DNA of 64,000 nt from Thermalbibacter longus (GCF_023806485.1 NZ_JAMSLR010000007.1:108993-172992), one strand, 5' to 3'; shown: positions 52,062 to 60,827, counted from the first letter of the stretch. A program made the numbers and translations. Notes: a model not told the origin generated them from the sequence alone.

Positions 52062-52478
52062 CTATCCACGCCCGTCGCTAGCGATCAGCCGTTGCATCGC
52101 CAGCCTCCGTGCCAGCGCCTCGGTCACCGCGTTGTAGCGCAGCGTCGTCTCGGCCAGCAGCCCCATCTCGCGATCCACGTCCACGTTGTTGCCGTCGTTG
52201 CGCAAGCGGGTGTTGCTCAGCTCGACGACCTGTGGCTCAACATCAGTCGCATCGATTCCACCGGCCAGCAGGTGGCGGGCATCGGTGCGCACCAGGCTCA
52301 ACTCGCCAGGCCTCGTCGCGAGCGCGCGCTGGAGGATGGACTCGAAGCGCACCTCCGAGGCTCGGAAGCCCGGCGTGTCCACGTTCGCGATGTTGCTGGC
52401 GGTCACCTGCTGTCGCAGCGCCAGCGCGTCGAGCGCGCGTACCAGGATCAGCGTCGGGTCGATCGGTGGGGTCGGCAT
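52062..52478 (-). CDS. flgB: Flagellar proximal rod protein FlgB
   Basis: A 138-residue rod protein with the pattern ALALRQQVTASNIANVDTPGFRASEVRFES and the C-terminal NNVDVDREMGLLAETTLRYNAVTEALARR. Both ends form the coiled coil of axial proteins. Usually flgB is next to flgC; here they are separated by eight genes (fliE to the M23/SLT gene), an unusual order. Confidence 0.92.
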   Translation of the reverse strand: MPTPPIDPTLILVRALDALALRQQVTASNIANVDTPGFRASEVRFESILQRALATRPGELSLVRTDARHLLAGGIDATDVEPQVVELSNTRLRNDGNNVDVDREMGLLAETTLRYNAVTEALARRLAMQRLIASDGRG

Positions 52479-52489
52479 CAGCTTCCTCC

Positions 52490-53527
52490 TCAGCCTAGAC
52501 CGAGCAGCGCCTGGTAGGTCGCGAGCACCTTGCTCACGTATGCCTGCGTCTCGGGGTAGTCCGGCACGCCGCCGGCCCGCTCCACGGCGAACGGACCGGC
52601 GTTGTAGGCAGCCAGTGCCAGCCGCAGGTCCCCGCCGAAGCGAGCCAGCATGTCGCGGAGGTAACGGGCACCGCCATCGACGTTCTGGGCTGGGTCGAAC
52701 GGGTCGCTCACCCCCAGCCCAGCGGCGGTGGTGTCCATGAGCTGCATCAATCCCTTAGCACCGGCCGGCGAGACGGCGCGCGGGTCGAAACCGGATTCCA
52801 CCTGGATGACCGCGGCGATCAGAGCCGGATCGATCCCGTAGCGCTGCCCGGCGGCCACGATCAGCGAGCCGTAGGGAAGCTGGCTGACCGTTCCCTGGGT
52901 GCTAGCTGGACTATGGACGTGAGAAGCCGGAACCGGCTGGGCGCTCATGATCGGCCAGGGGTCGACGGCCTGGCCGTTTCGGCGAATCTCGTAGTGCAGG
53001 TGTGGCCCGGTGGACGCTCCAGTGTTGCCGGACTTCCCGATCGTCTCCCCTTTGACGACCCGCTGGCCCGGCTGCACCAGCGCCTCGCTCAGGTGGGCGT
53101 AGAGCGTCACCGTGCCATCGGCGTGCCGTATCTCGACTCGTACACCATAGCCATCGGTGTTACCGACGAACTGGACGATACCGTCCGCCGTTGCCTGAAC
53201 CGGTGTCCCGATGGGGACCGCAATATCGATCCCGCTGTGATGCTGCTCGCCGGGCAGCAGATTGCGCGGACCGAAGTGCGAAGTCACCTCGCCGCGGGCC
53301 GGCCAGGCACCGGCGAGCTGCGCCATCACGTCTCCGCCCGGCCGGCTCGCCGGGAGCCCGCTCAGTGTGGAGCTAGCCATCCGGGCGCTATCGAGCAGGC
53401 CACGCTCGGCCAGCAGCACCAGGAACTGGGCCGCAGCACCGGTGCTGGGGCCGAGCTGGGGCGAGCGGATGCCGAAGCGAATCGGCATCGTCGCCAGCAC
53501 CTCGGGGGACAGGTAGATGCCGCTCAC
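52490..53527 (-). CDS. Cell-wall hydrolase: M23 endopeptidase fused to lytic transglycosylase (FlgJ position)
   Basis: A 345-residue two-domain enzyme. Residues 75-190 are an M23 peptidase with all zinc and catalytic residues (H97, D101 in HSGID; H145; H176-L-H178). Residues 215-345 are an SLT domain with catalytic E244 in VESGFDPR, SPAGAKGLMQLM and AYNAGP. It should cut peptide cross-bridges and glycan strands to let the rod pass through the wall, the role of FlgJ. The first 70 residues lack an obvious rod-binding FlgJ domain. GTG 53527 overlaps the fliJ stop by four bases and has AGGAGGGAG; the frame beyond it covers fliJ. Confidence 0.9.
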   Translation of the reverse strand: MSGIYLSPEVLATMPIRFGIRSPQLGPSTGAAAQFLVLLAERGLLDSARMASSTLSGLPASRPGGDVMAQLAGAWPARGEVTSHFGPRNLLPGEQHHSGIDIAVPIGTPVQATADGIVQFVGNTDGYGVRVEIRHADGTVTLYAHLSEALVQPGQRVVKGETIGKSGNTGASTGPHLHYEIRRNGQAVDPWPIMSAQPVPASHVHSPASTQGTVSQLPYGSLIVAAGQRYGIDPALIAAVIQVESGFDPRAVSPAGAKGLMQLMDTTAAGLGVSDPFDPAQNVDGGARYLRDMLARFGGDLRLALAAYNAGPFAVERAGGVPDYPETQAYVSKVLATYQALLGLG

Positions 53528-54000
53528 TGGCTCGCTCCCTCCTGCTGCCGGTTCTGGTGGTAGCGCGATAGCGCGATCTCGTCGAGCAGCAGGCTCTCCT
53601 GGCGCCTCACCTCGCGGCTCGACTCGGCCTGCCATCGTTCCTGGACTTTCTCGAGCTTGCGCTTCTCTCGCTGCTGGAAGAGCAACGTGTCACGGGCAGC
53701 CTCTTCTCGGCGACGGGCCAGCTCGAGCGTTCGGGCCTGCTCGCTCACCTGCTGGGCCATCCATCTCTGGTAGAGGTCGCCGGTCTCGAGCACGGCAGGG
53801 TCGGCAACCGCGCGTGCCAAGCGCTCGAGGTTCTGGGCGAGCTCGCGCTGTCTCTGCTGGAGGCGATCCAGCGCCTCCTCGGCGACCGACACCGCGTGGC
53901 TCTCCTCGGCCAGCCGCTGCTGAGCCTGCTCGGTCAGGCGACGGCGGTACTCGATGATCCGCTCGAGCCGGGCCGCCCGCGTGCGCTGTGTTCTGGTCAT
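53524..54000 (-). CDS. fliJ: Flagellar export chaperone FliJ
   Basis: A 158-residue almost wholly helical protein, with long charged coiled-coil helices (Arg, Glu, Gln-rich) typical of FliJ, the stalk that couples the FliI ATPase to the export gate. Sequence conservation is low in the family; position between fliI and the rest of the operon and the coiled coil give the call. Its start overlaps the fliI stop (ATGA) and its stop overlaps the next start (GTGA). Confidence 0.85.
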   Translation of the reverse strand: MTRTQRTRAARLERIIEYRRRLTEQAQQRLAEESHAVSVAEEALDRLQQRQRELAQNLERLARAVADPAVLETGDLYQRWMAQQVSEQARTLELARRREEAARDTLLFQQREKRKLEKVQERWQAESSREVRRQESLLLDEIALSRYHQNRQQEGASQ

Positions 54001-55361
54001 GGCGACTCCTCTCCGGCAGGCTGCTCGCGCAGGATGCGCTCGAGCGCGTTCAGCGTCTCTTCCAGGCTGGACGTCTCGCCCGGTGTCTGCTGCAGGAAGC
54101 GGCGCAGGCGCGGCATCAGTCGCAGTGCCCGGTCGACGGCCGGGTTGCTGCCCGCCACATAGGCGCCGATGTCGATCAGGTCGCGCGCGCTCTCGTAGGC
54201 ACTAAGGACGTCCCGCAGATCGGTGGCCAGCCGGCGGTGACGCTCGTCGACGATGTTCGGCATCACCCGGCTCACGCTGCCCAGGATCTCGATCGCTGGG
54301 AAGTGACCGCGGTCGGCGAGCTGGCGCGAGAGGACGATGTGGCCGTCCAGCGTGCCGCGGACCGCGTCCGTGATCGGCTCGTTGAGGTCATCCCCCTCGA
54401 CGAGGACGGTGTAGAACGCGGTCATGGTGCCGGTCTCGTCGTTGCCGGCACGCTCGAGGAGGCGCGGCAGCAACGCGAACACCGATGGGGGATAGCCGCG
54501 AGTGGTGGGCGGCTCGCCGGCGGCCAGGCCGATCTCGCGCTGGGCCATGGCCAGCCGGGTGACCGAGTCCATCATCAGAACGACGCTCAGCCCCTGGTCG
54601 CGGAAGTACTCGGCGATCAGGGTGGCGGTCCAGGCGGCTTTCAGGCGAAGCAGTGCTGGCTGATCCGAGGTCGAGACGACGACTACGGCGCGCTCCAGGC
54701 CCTCGGGGCCGAGGTCGCGCTCGATGAACTCCTGAACCTCGCGGCCGCGCTCACCGATCAGCGCGATCACGCGCACGTCGCACCCGGCATTGCGGCTGAT
54801 CATGCCGAGCAGCGTGCTCTTGCCGACGCCCGAGCCCGCAAAGATGCCGATCCGCTGGCCGCGGCCGCAGGTCAGGGCAGCGTCGATCGCTCGAATGCCA
54901 GTCGGCATGATCTCGCGGATCGGCTGGCGACGCAGAGGATGGGGTGGCGAGCCGTTGAGCCGCGCGCGCTCGCGGCAGGCCACCGGTCCCCGTCCATCGA
55001 TCGGACGCCCCAGGCCGTCGATCACCCGGCCCAGCAGCTCGCGGCCGACCGGAATGCTGAGCGACTCCGGTGCCGGGACGACCCGGCTGCCGTGCCGTAC
55101 CCCGCGAAGCTCGGCCAGCGGGATGAGGATCAGTCGCTCATTCTGGAACCCGACTACCTCGGCCGCCAGCCGGCCTTCCTCCGCGCGGGTCGGAAAGATA
55201 TGACACAGGTCGCCGATCTCGAGATCCAGCCCAACGGCCTCTACGGTCAGGCCGATCCCGCGGACCACCCGGCCCTCGCGGCGCATGGGCTTCAGTTCCT
55301 GGAGGCGTCGCTCCAGGTCCGCAATAGGACAAGCCGGCCGGAGGTGCTGTGGTTCAGGCAT
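53997..55361 (-). CDS. fliI: Flagellum-specific ATPase FliI
   Basis: A 454-residue ATPase of the F1-beta-like type III secretion family. Walker A IFAGSGVGKS is at 173-182, Walker B is VVLMMDSVTRLAMAQREIGLA, and PPTTRGYPPSVFALLPRLLERAG (in part) is the family signature. It energises early export of rod and hook proteins with FliH and FliJ. Start overlaps fliH by eight bases; the end overlaps fliJ by four. Confidence 0.95.
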   Translation of the reverse strand: MPEPQHLRPACPIADLERRLQELKPMRREGRVVRGIGLTVEAVGLDLEIGDLCHIFPTRAEEGRLAAEVVGFQNERLILIPLAELRGVRHGSRVVPAPESLSIPVGRELLGRVIDGLGRPIDGRGPVACRERARLNGSPPHPLRRQPIREIMPTGIRAIDAALTCGRGQRIGIFAGSGVGKSTLLGMISRNAGCDVRVIALIGERGREVQEFIERDLGPEGLERAVVVVSTSDQPALLRLKAAWTATLIAEYFRDQGLSVVLMMDSVTRLAMAQREIGLAAGEPPTTRGYPPSVFALLPRLLERAGNDETGTMTAFYTVLVEGDDLNEPITDAVRGTLDGHIVLSRQLADRGHFPAIEILGSVSRVMPNIVDERHRRLATDLRDVLSAYESARDLIDIGAYVAGSNPAVDRALRLMPRLRRFLQQTPGETSSLEETLNALERILREQPAGEESP

Positions 55362-56049
55362 GCTCGGCTACCTCCAGCAATGCCCGCTCGATCTCGACGA
55401 GCTGCGTGCTGATGCGAGCGTCGATGAAGCCGGTCGGGGTCCCGATGACGCAGCTCCCGCGGTCCACGTGCGGGTCGGTCGCCAGCTCCAGCGCCGGCTG
55501 GTCACCGTCCCAGACGTACGTTAGCCAGCGCTGCATCGTCTCCAGATCGTCGGGGTGGACGAGGATCTGCGAGATCGGCCCGGCGGGTGCCTGGGCCAGC
55601 GCCGCGGCGGCGAGGCGGGCCAGGAACTCGGGATCCTGCCGCACCTCCCGCCGGATCACGACCTCGGCGATCTTGACCGCCAGGCGGACCAGTTCCTGGT
55701 AGCAGGCGCGGCGCAGCTCGTCCTCCCGGACGATGGCCCGCTCGACGAGCGACCGGAAGCGGCCGAACGTTCGCTCCATCTCCTCGGCCATCTGCTGCTG
55801 GGCCTCACGCCGTGCCTCGGCCAGCGCAGCCTGCCGCATCGCTTCCCAGGCCGCCTCGCGCTCCCGCTCAGCGGCCTCGAGGATCGCCTGAGCTTCGGCG
55901 CGGGCCTGGGCCAGGAGCTGGTCGGCTGCCTCGCGCGCCTCGCTCAACAGGCGGACAGCCCGCTCGCGGTCGTGCCGCGAGGGCTGCGGCTCGACCGCGT
56001 ACCCCTGCCCGGTAGGCGTCCAGTGCTTGAGCACGCTCCGGCTAGCCAA
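55354..56049 (-). CDS. fliH: Flagellar assembly protein FliH
   Basis: A 231-residue protein with a long charged N-terminal helix (about 30-110, Glu/Arg/Ala-rich, resembling V/F-ATPase peripheral stalk subunits) and a C-terminal FliH domain with VIRREVRQDPEFLARL, ILVHPDDLETM and DRGSCVIGTPTGFIDARISTQL (in part). It binds and restrains FliI. It overlaps fliG and fliI by eight bases each, indicating tight coupling. Confidence 0.92.
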   Translation of the reverse strand: MASRSVLKHWTPTGQGYAVEPQPSRHDRERAVRLLSEAREAADQLLAQARAEAQAILEAAEREREAAWEAMRQAALAEARREAQQQMAEEMERTFGRFRSLVERAIVREDELRRACYQELVRLAVKIAEVVIRREVRQDPEFLARLAAAALAQAPAGPISQILVHPDDLETMQRWLTYVWDGDQPALELATDPHVDRGSCVIGTPTGFIDARISTQLVEIERALLEVAEHA

Positions 56050-57070
56050 GGAGCCGCTCCTCTCCGCGCGAGATGACGATCTCCTCGGCCTCCTCCAGCC
56101 GCCGGACGATCGAGACGATGCGCTGCTGCGCCTCCTCGACCGCGCGGATCCGTACCGGACCGAGGTAGGAGATCTCCTCGCGTAGCAGCTCCGCCGCGCG
56201 TGCCGACATGTTGCTGAAGATGTGCTCCTTGAGATCGTCGCGAGCAGCCTTGAGAGCCAGCGCCAGGTCTCGCATGTCCACCTCGCGTAGCACGCGCTGC
56301 AGCGAGCGGTCGTCGAGCAGGATGAGGTCGTCGAATGTGAACATCAGCTTGCGTACTTCCTCGGCTAAATCGGGGTCGGTCTCGGTGAGCCGCTCGAGGA
56401 TGTGCCGCTCCGTCCCTCGGTCGACGGTCATCAGGATGGCGACCAGGTGGCCAGTGCCGCCGACGCTGCGGGTGTCCTGGCTGATCAGCGACGAGAGGCG
56501 CCGGCGCATGATCTCTTCGACCCGGTTGATGATCTCCGGTGGCGTCCGATCCATGGTGGCGATCCGGCGCGCGACTTCCGCCTGGAGATCCTCGCCGAGG
56601 TTAGTCAGCACCGCGGCCGCCTGGACTGGTTGAAGGTGCGAGAGGATCAGCGCAATGGTCTGGGGATGCTCGTTCTGCAGGAACGTCGCCATCTGCCGCG
56701 GGTCGGACTTGCGCAGGAACTCGAACGGCGCGGGCGGGTGGGTAGCCACGACCCGCTCGATCAGGGCCGTCGCCTTGTCTGGCCCCAGCGCCTTCGCCAG
56801 CAGTTCCTTGGCATAGTCCACGCCCCCGGAAGCGACATAGCGGTGCGCCAAGACCATCTCGTGCGCTTCGTTGATGACGGATTCGACCTCTTCCTCGGTC
56901 AACCGCTCCATCGAGGCGACTTTGACAGTCAACGCCTCGATCTCGTGCTCCTGCAGGTGCTGGAGCACCCGAGCCGAGAGGTCGGGCCCGAGCGCGACCA
57001 GCAGCGCGGCGGCCTTTGCGGCACCGGTGAGAGGCTGTCGGTTGGCGCGAACAGAGAGCTGGGTCGCCAC
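56042..57070 (-). CDS. fliG: Flagellar motor switch protein FliG
   Basis: A 342-residue rotor protein. N-terminal domain starts AAKAAALLVALGPDLSARVLQHL; the middle has LQNEHPQTIALILSHL with the EHPQ motif; the C-terminal torque domain has FTFDDLILLDDRSLQRVLREVD and NMSARAAELLREEI, where the charged residues that meet the stator lie. It connects the MS ring (FliF) to the C-ring; fliM and fliN are not in the window. Confidence 0.96.
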   Translation of the reverse strand: MATQLSVRANRQPLTGAAKAAALLVALGPDLSARVLQHLQEHEIEALTVKVASMERLTEEEVESVINEAHEMVLAHRYVASGGVDYAKELLAKALGPDKATALIERVVATHPPAPFEFLRKSDPRQMATFLQNEHPQTIALILSHLQPVQAAAVLTNLGEDLQAEVARRIATMDRTPPEIINRVEEIMRRRLSSLISQDTRSVGGTGHLVAILMTVDRGTERHILERLTETDPDLAEEVRKLMFTFDDLILLDDRSLQRVLREVDMRDLALALKAARDDLKEHIFSNMSARAAELLREEISYLGPVRIRAVEEAQQRIVSIVRRLEEAEEIVISRGEERLLG

Positions 57071-57073
57071 TGC

Positions 57074-58642
57074 TCACTCCTCGTTCAGCCAGGAGCGAAC
57101 CAGTTGAGCCACTACCGCCGGGTCACGGCGGGCGAGCTCCTGGAGATCCTTGAACTGAGGTGGTGGAGTCGCCGGTGGTGGACCAGGGATCTCGGCGGTG
57201 CCCGCCGTGCCGAGTCCCGCGGCGCTCACCCCGGCGAGCGGTTCGGACGAAACGCGGTACTGCGGCACCGGCACCGGCTGGGGCGCGCCTCGCTGGCTCG
57301 CCAGGACGCGCCAGGCGATCAGCAGCGCCACCAGCGGGATCAGCACGATCACGCCGATCCTGGCGAAGTCGAGCAGCCGGTCGATCAGGCCGGCACCGGA
57401 TGGCGCCTCCTCTGGAGTGGTCGCGCTGAAGGGCACGACACTGACCGTTACCGAGTCGCCTCGCTCGGGAACGATGCCGGCTGCCGCGGCGACCAGGTCA
57501 CGCACCTGCTGGGCGACCGTCGGGTCGACCGCTGAGCCGTTGAGGACGACGGCGACCGAGAGCCGCTCGAGCTGGCCCGGCGCCTGCACCACGCGCTCGA
57601 CCTGGCGGGAGACCTCGTAGTTCGTCGTGCTCTCGCGCAGCTCGCTGCGTTGCTGGTTCTGCCCCCCGGCGCCTTCCTGGAAGGTCTGCACGTTGCTGTC
57701 GACGCCGGGGACGCCGATGGCCCCGGTGGTATTGCCTTCCACCGTCTGGACGCGCTCCTGCTGGCTGCGGACCTGCGGCTGGGTGCCGTTAGGCGAGAAG
57801 ATCTCGCTGTCGACGCTGCGCTGGTCCCAGTCGAGCGTCGCGTGCACCTGGACCGCCGCGTTGCCGTTGCCGACGATGCGGGCGATCATCGCCTGGAGCT
57901 GGGTCGCCAGCGTGGTCTCGTAGGCCCGCTGGGCCTTCAGGTGCTCGTCCATCCCGGCGGTGGCCGAGCCGGCCTCGTTGCCCGACCAGATCGGGTTGCC
58001 GGCGTCGTCGACGATCGTCAGGTGCTCCGGCTGGAGGCCGGGCACGGCGCTCGAGACCAGGTGGACGATGCCGCGGACCTGGTCCTCGGTGAGCTGCCGG
58101 CCCGGCTTGAGCTGGAGCACCACTGCCGCGCTCGTCGGCTGCTGGTCCTCGGCGAACAGCGACTCCTCGGGGATGACGATGTGGACGCGCGCCGAGCTCA
58201 CTGCGTCGAGCCGGCTGATCGTCCGCTGTAGCTCGCCCTCGATCGCCCGCTGGTAGTTGACCCGCTGGGCGAAGTCGGTGACGCCGAACGAGGAGCGGTC
58301 GAACAGCTCGAACCCCAGGCTGCCCCCCTTAGGCAAGCCGAGGCTGGCCAGCGCCAAGCGGACATCGGCTACCCGATCGGCCGGCACGCTCACCGTGGTG
58401 CCGTCGGCGCTCAACCGGTAGGGCACGCCCTGCTGGCGAAGCTGCTCGACGATGGCGGCCGCATCCTCGCCGGAGAGGTTAGTGTAGACCGGCGCATACC
58501 GCTGGGGCGGCTGCATGACCAGGAGCAGCGTCACGGCGAACAGGGCGGTCAGCGCAACGCCGATGACCGCGACTCGCTGGTTCGGTGTCAGTCGATCCCA
58601 GCGAGTCCGGAACTGTGCTAGTTGCTGCGCGATGCGCCCCAT
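57074..58642 (-). CDS. fliF: Flagellar MS-ring protein FliF
   Basis: A 522-residue membrane protein. A first helix (about 24-43) is followed by the ring-building motifs: YRLSADGTTVSVPADRVADVRLALASLGLPKGG and FDRSSFGVTDFAQRVNYQRAIEGELQRTI (both in part). A second helix is near 430-450, and the C-terminal FliG-binding segment RDPAVVAQLVRSWLNEE is intact. Three bases separate it from fliG. Length is at the shorter end of the family. Confidence 0.96.
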   Translation of the reverse strand: MGRIAQQLAQFRTRWDRLTPNQRVAVIGVALTALFAVTLLLVMQPPQRYAPVYTNLSGEDAAAIVEQLRQQGVPYRLSADGTTVSVPADRVADVRLALASLGLPKGGSLGFELFDRSSFGVTDFAQRVNYQRAIEGELQRTISRLDAVSSARVHIVIPEESLFAEDQQPTSAAVVLQLKPGRQLTEDQVRGIVHLVSSAVPGLQPEHLTIVDDAGNPIWSGNEAGSATAGMDEHLKAQRAYETTLATQLQAMIARIVGNGNAAVQVHATLDWDQRSVDSEIFSPNGTQPQVRSQQERVQTVEGNTTGAIGVPGVDSNVQTFQEGAGGQNQQRSELRESTTNYEVSRQVERVVQAPGQLERLSVAVVLNGSAVDPTVAQQVRDLVAAAAGIVPERGDSVTVSVVPFSATTPEEAPSGAGLIDRLLDFARIGVIVLIPLVALLIAWRVLASQRGAPQPVPVPQYRVSSEPLAGVSAAGLGTAGTAEIPGPPPATPPPQFKDLQELARRDPAVVAQLVRSWLNEE

Positions 58643-58673
58643 GGCTGCTCGCTCTCCCCGTCGAACCCGGTGC

Positions 58674-58985
58674 CTAGATCGTCATCGACATGATCTCGCG
58701 ATAGGCCTCGAGCGCCCGGTTGCGGATCTGGAGCGCCGTCTGCAACCCGATGGTCGCGGTCTCGAGGGCCACCATCACCTGATGGAGATCGACCTCGCGC
58801 CCGGCAGCCATCTGGATCGCAAGCTGGTCGGCATGGGAGATCGATGCGTTGAGGTCAGCGATGGCATTGCTCAAGAGGTTGATAAAAGAGGTGTCGCCCT
58901 GGATCGCCGAAGTGGCTGCAGCCTCACCGGGCCCGCTGATCGGGCCGATGTTGGCAGCAATCGGAGCGATCGGATCGATGCTCAT
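58674..58985 (-). CDS. fliE: Flagellar hook-basal body protein FliE
   Basis: A 103-residue adapter between the MS ring and the rod. It has the typical DTSFINLLSNAIADLN, then LHQVMVALETATIGLQTALQIRNRALEAYREIMSM (in part), matching the C-terminal FliE signature. The ATG is preceded by GAGGGGGGGG. Lies between flgC and fliF, the standard place. Confidence 0.93.
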   Translation of the reverse strand: MSIDPIAPIAANIGPISGPGEAAATSAIQGDTSFINLLSNAIADLNASISHADQLAIQMAAGREVDLHQVMVALETATIGLQTALQIRNRALEAYREIMSMTI

Positions 58986-59033
58986 GACCCCCCCCCTCGA
59001 AAACCGATCAACATCGAACTCGTACAGGCGGCA

Positions 59034-59492
59034 CTAGGCCCGGCCGATCGAGAGCGCCCGCATCGCCATGCTCTTGAGCGCGTCGAGGACAGTGACATTG
59101 GCCTCGTACGCGCGCGTAGCGGCGAGCAGATCTGCCATCTCGGTGACGACGTCGATGTCCGGGTAGCGGACGATACCGTTCTCGTCTGCGTCTGGATGCG
59201 CTGGATCGTAGACTTCGCGCACCGCCTCGGGATCGGTTCGAATGCCGACGACTGCGACCCCTCGGGAGGCGTTCGGAGCAGGACGCTGGCCGTCGAGCTG
59301 GTTGCTGAGGAGCGTGGCGAACGGTGGGGCCGATTCAGCCTGGAAGATGACCTGGCGGCGCAGGTATGGGCCACCCTCCGGAGAGCGGGTCGTCTCGACA
59401 TTCGCAATGTTGCTGGAGATGACGTCCATGCGTAACCGCTGAGCGGTCAGGCCAGAGAGGCTGACGCGCATGGTCTCGAAGATCCCCATCAC
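59034..59492 (-). CDS. flgC: Flagellar proximal rod protein FlgC
   Basis: A 152-residue rod protein: MRVSLSGLTAQRLRMDVISSNIANVETTRSPEGGPYLRRQV (in part), YPDIDVVTEMADLLAATRAYEANVTVLDALKSMAMRAL (in part), both diagnostic of FlgC. The ATG ATG start at 59492 follows GGGAGGGAAGG. It is the first gene of the long hook-basal-body unit and has a sigma-28-like promoter about 36 bases upstream. Confidence 0.95.
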   Translation of the reverse strand: MMGIFETMRVSLSGLTAQRLRMDVISSNIANVETTRSPEGGPYLRRQVIFQAESAPPFATLLSNQLDGQRPAPNASRGVAVVGIRTDPEAVREVYDPAHPDADENGIVRYPDIDVVTEMADLLAATRAYEANVTVLDALKSMAMRALSIGRA

Positions 59493-59527
59493 CTTCCCTC
59501 CCCTGGCGCGTAGCCCTTCCGAAAGAA

Positions 59528-59555
59528 CTATCGGCAGCGCTTCCCGTGCTCTTCA
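59528..59555 (-). promoter_or_regulatory. Possible sigma-28-type promoter before flgC
   Basis: On the minus strand GCCGATAG (59528-59535) matches the sigma-28 -10 box GCCGATAA at seven of eight positions. The -35 side is weak (GAAG, with 15 bases before the -10). A transcript would start near 59520, about 28 bases before flgC. Confidence 0.45.
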
Positions 59556-59659
59556 GCCCTAGCCTCGAAGCCGCGGTCCGGAGACATGCCCCCGTAGCTG
59601 TCCCCATGCGCTACGCGGGCATCGCTCAGCCTGTGCAACCTACGGTACGCCCGCTGGAA

Positions 59660-59677
59660 TAGGCGAGGTATCGCCTA
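59660..59677. repeat. Hairpin TAGGCGA-GGTA-TCGCCTA
   Basis: Seven-base perfect arms with a GGTA loop in the gap between the sortase stop and the flgC start. It could end the flaG-to-sortase transcript, but no T-run follows on the minus strand, so it may also be an operator. Confidence 0.5.
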
Positions 59678-59766
59678 GGGGTGGCAAATGATCGGGGAGG
59701 AAAGTCCCTCGAATCTAGTACTGAAGCCCGGGATCCCGTGTCATGAAGGGTGGCAGAAGGAAGGCG

Positions 59767-60435
59767 TCAGAGAACTGGGCTACTGGCGCGCTGGGCGCGG
59801 ACGACCAGGCGATGAGCGTACACCCCATCAGGTATGCACGTGATCAATGTCAACACCTCGCTCCCGGTCTGGCGGAGGACAGAGACGTCGTCCTCGGGGA
59901 TGACGAAGGTTTCGACCACCTGGTACACGAACTCGCCATCAGCACTGCGGATGATCACGGAATCGCCCGGCCGCAGCTCGGCGAGCCGGGCGAAGATGCC
60001 CGGGCCGTCACGCGTATCGACATGGCCGGTGATGGCGATGTTTCCCGGCTCGCCGGGGTTCGCGCTGCCGAGCAGGTGGCCGGCCGCGTCGGCCGGGACT
60101 GGCCAGTGCCATTGCCCGCCGTCGATCACCGACGCGACTGGTTGCACAGGGACGGAGACTCCGAGACGCGGGATCTCCAGCTCCACCGGTGGCGCGGTGC
60201 GCAGCCGGAAGAACAGCGAGCTGCCAGTGATCGGCCCCGGCGCGTGCGCCTGCGGCGGCGGGGTCGGGGAGGTAGCTTCAGGACGTTCGGTCGCTCCACT
60301 CGCTGGAGGCTCAGTCGCCTCGGGGGTCTCCGATTCCCAGGTAATCGTGACCTCAACCGGCGACGCGCAGGCGATGAGGACGAGCGCGCCGAGGATCACG
60401 CTGGCCAGCGGCAGCAAAGCGGAGCGAGGTCTCAT
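59767..60435 (-). CDS. Sortase inside the flagellar cluster
   Basis: A 222-residue sortase with an N-terminal hydrophobic segment (about 8-24) that ends LVLIAC, so it may be a membrane anchor or a lipoprotein signal. A Pro/Thr/Glu-rich linker (30-65) leads to the barrel with H138 in ITGHVD, C200 in TLITCIPDG and R209 in AHRLVVR, the complete triad. It resembles the second sortase but is shorter at the N-terminus. It starts eight bases after the fliT-like gene, so it is probably cotranscribed with flaG, fliD and fliS. No LPxTG protein is next to it. Confidence 0.88.
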   Translation of the reverse strand: MRPRSALLPLASVILGALVLIACASPVEVTITWESETPEATEPPASGATERPEATSPTPPPQAHAPGPITGSSLFFRLRTAPPVELEIPRLGVSVPVQPVASVIDGGQWHWPVPADAAGHLLGSANPGEPGNIAITGHVDTRDGPGIFARLAELRPGDSVIIRSADGEFVYQVVETFVIPEDDVSVLRQTGSEVLTLITCIPDGVYAHRLVVRAQRASSPVL

Positions 60436-60443
60436 CGCTGCCT

Positions 60444-60827
60444 TCAGACCTCTTCATCGAACAGCGCAGCCCGGGTTTCGACAGGGTTGGATCTCCGGTA
60501 ACCGTGCGCCATCGCCTGGCCACGGTCGAGCTCGCTCAGCGCCGCGAGCGTGGCCCGGCGCGCTTGCTTGACCAGCCGAGCGATCTCCTCGTCATACGCC
60601 TGGACTCGAGCCAAGAGGTCGACCAGCGTGTCGCGTTCGGCGCTATCGAGCGTCGCGAAGTCGAGGCGACCGATGGCCGCAACCAGCGTCGCGCGGTGAT
60701 CGGCACATTCGAGAGCCCTGATCCAATCTCCGGCCTGCGCTGCTGCATGCTGCTCTTCGGCCAGGGACAACAAATGGCGAGCGAGATCGAGAGCGGCTTG
60801 AGCCATCGTGATCTTGGATCGAAACAC
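60444..60827 (-). CDS. FliT-like flagellar chaperone
   Basis: A 127-residue helical protein located directly after fliS, the usual place of fliT. It has a heptad-like helix ALDLARHLLSLAEEQHAAAQAGDWIRALECADHRATLV (in part) and EEIARLVKQARR, resembling FliT, which holds FliD before export. Sequence similarity across FliT proteins is low, so position carries much of the call. GTG 60827 is used, with GGAGA about ten bases upstream. Confidence 0.6.
   Translation of the reverse strand: MFRSKITMAQAALDLARHLLSLAEEQHAAAQAGDWIRALECADHRATLVAAIGRLDFATLDSAERDTLVDLLARVQAYDEEIARLVKQARRATLAALSELDRGQAMAHGYRRSNPVETRAALFDEEV

Noticed and set aside
59694..59707. GGGGAGGAAAGTCC, resembling a conserved piece of RNase P RNA
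   Set aside because: The rest of RNase P RNA is missing: only about 60 bases remain before the sortase gene and no other conserved blocks follow.
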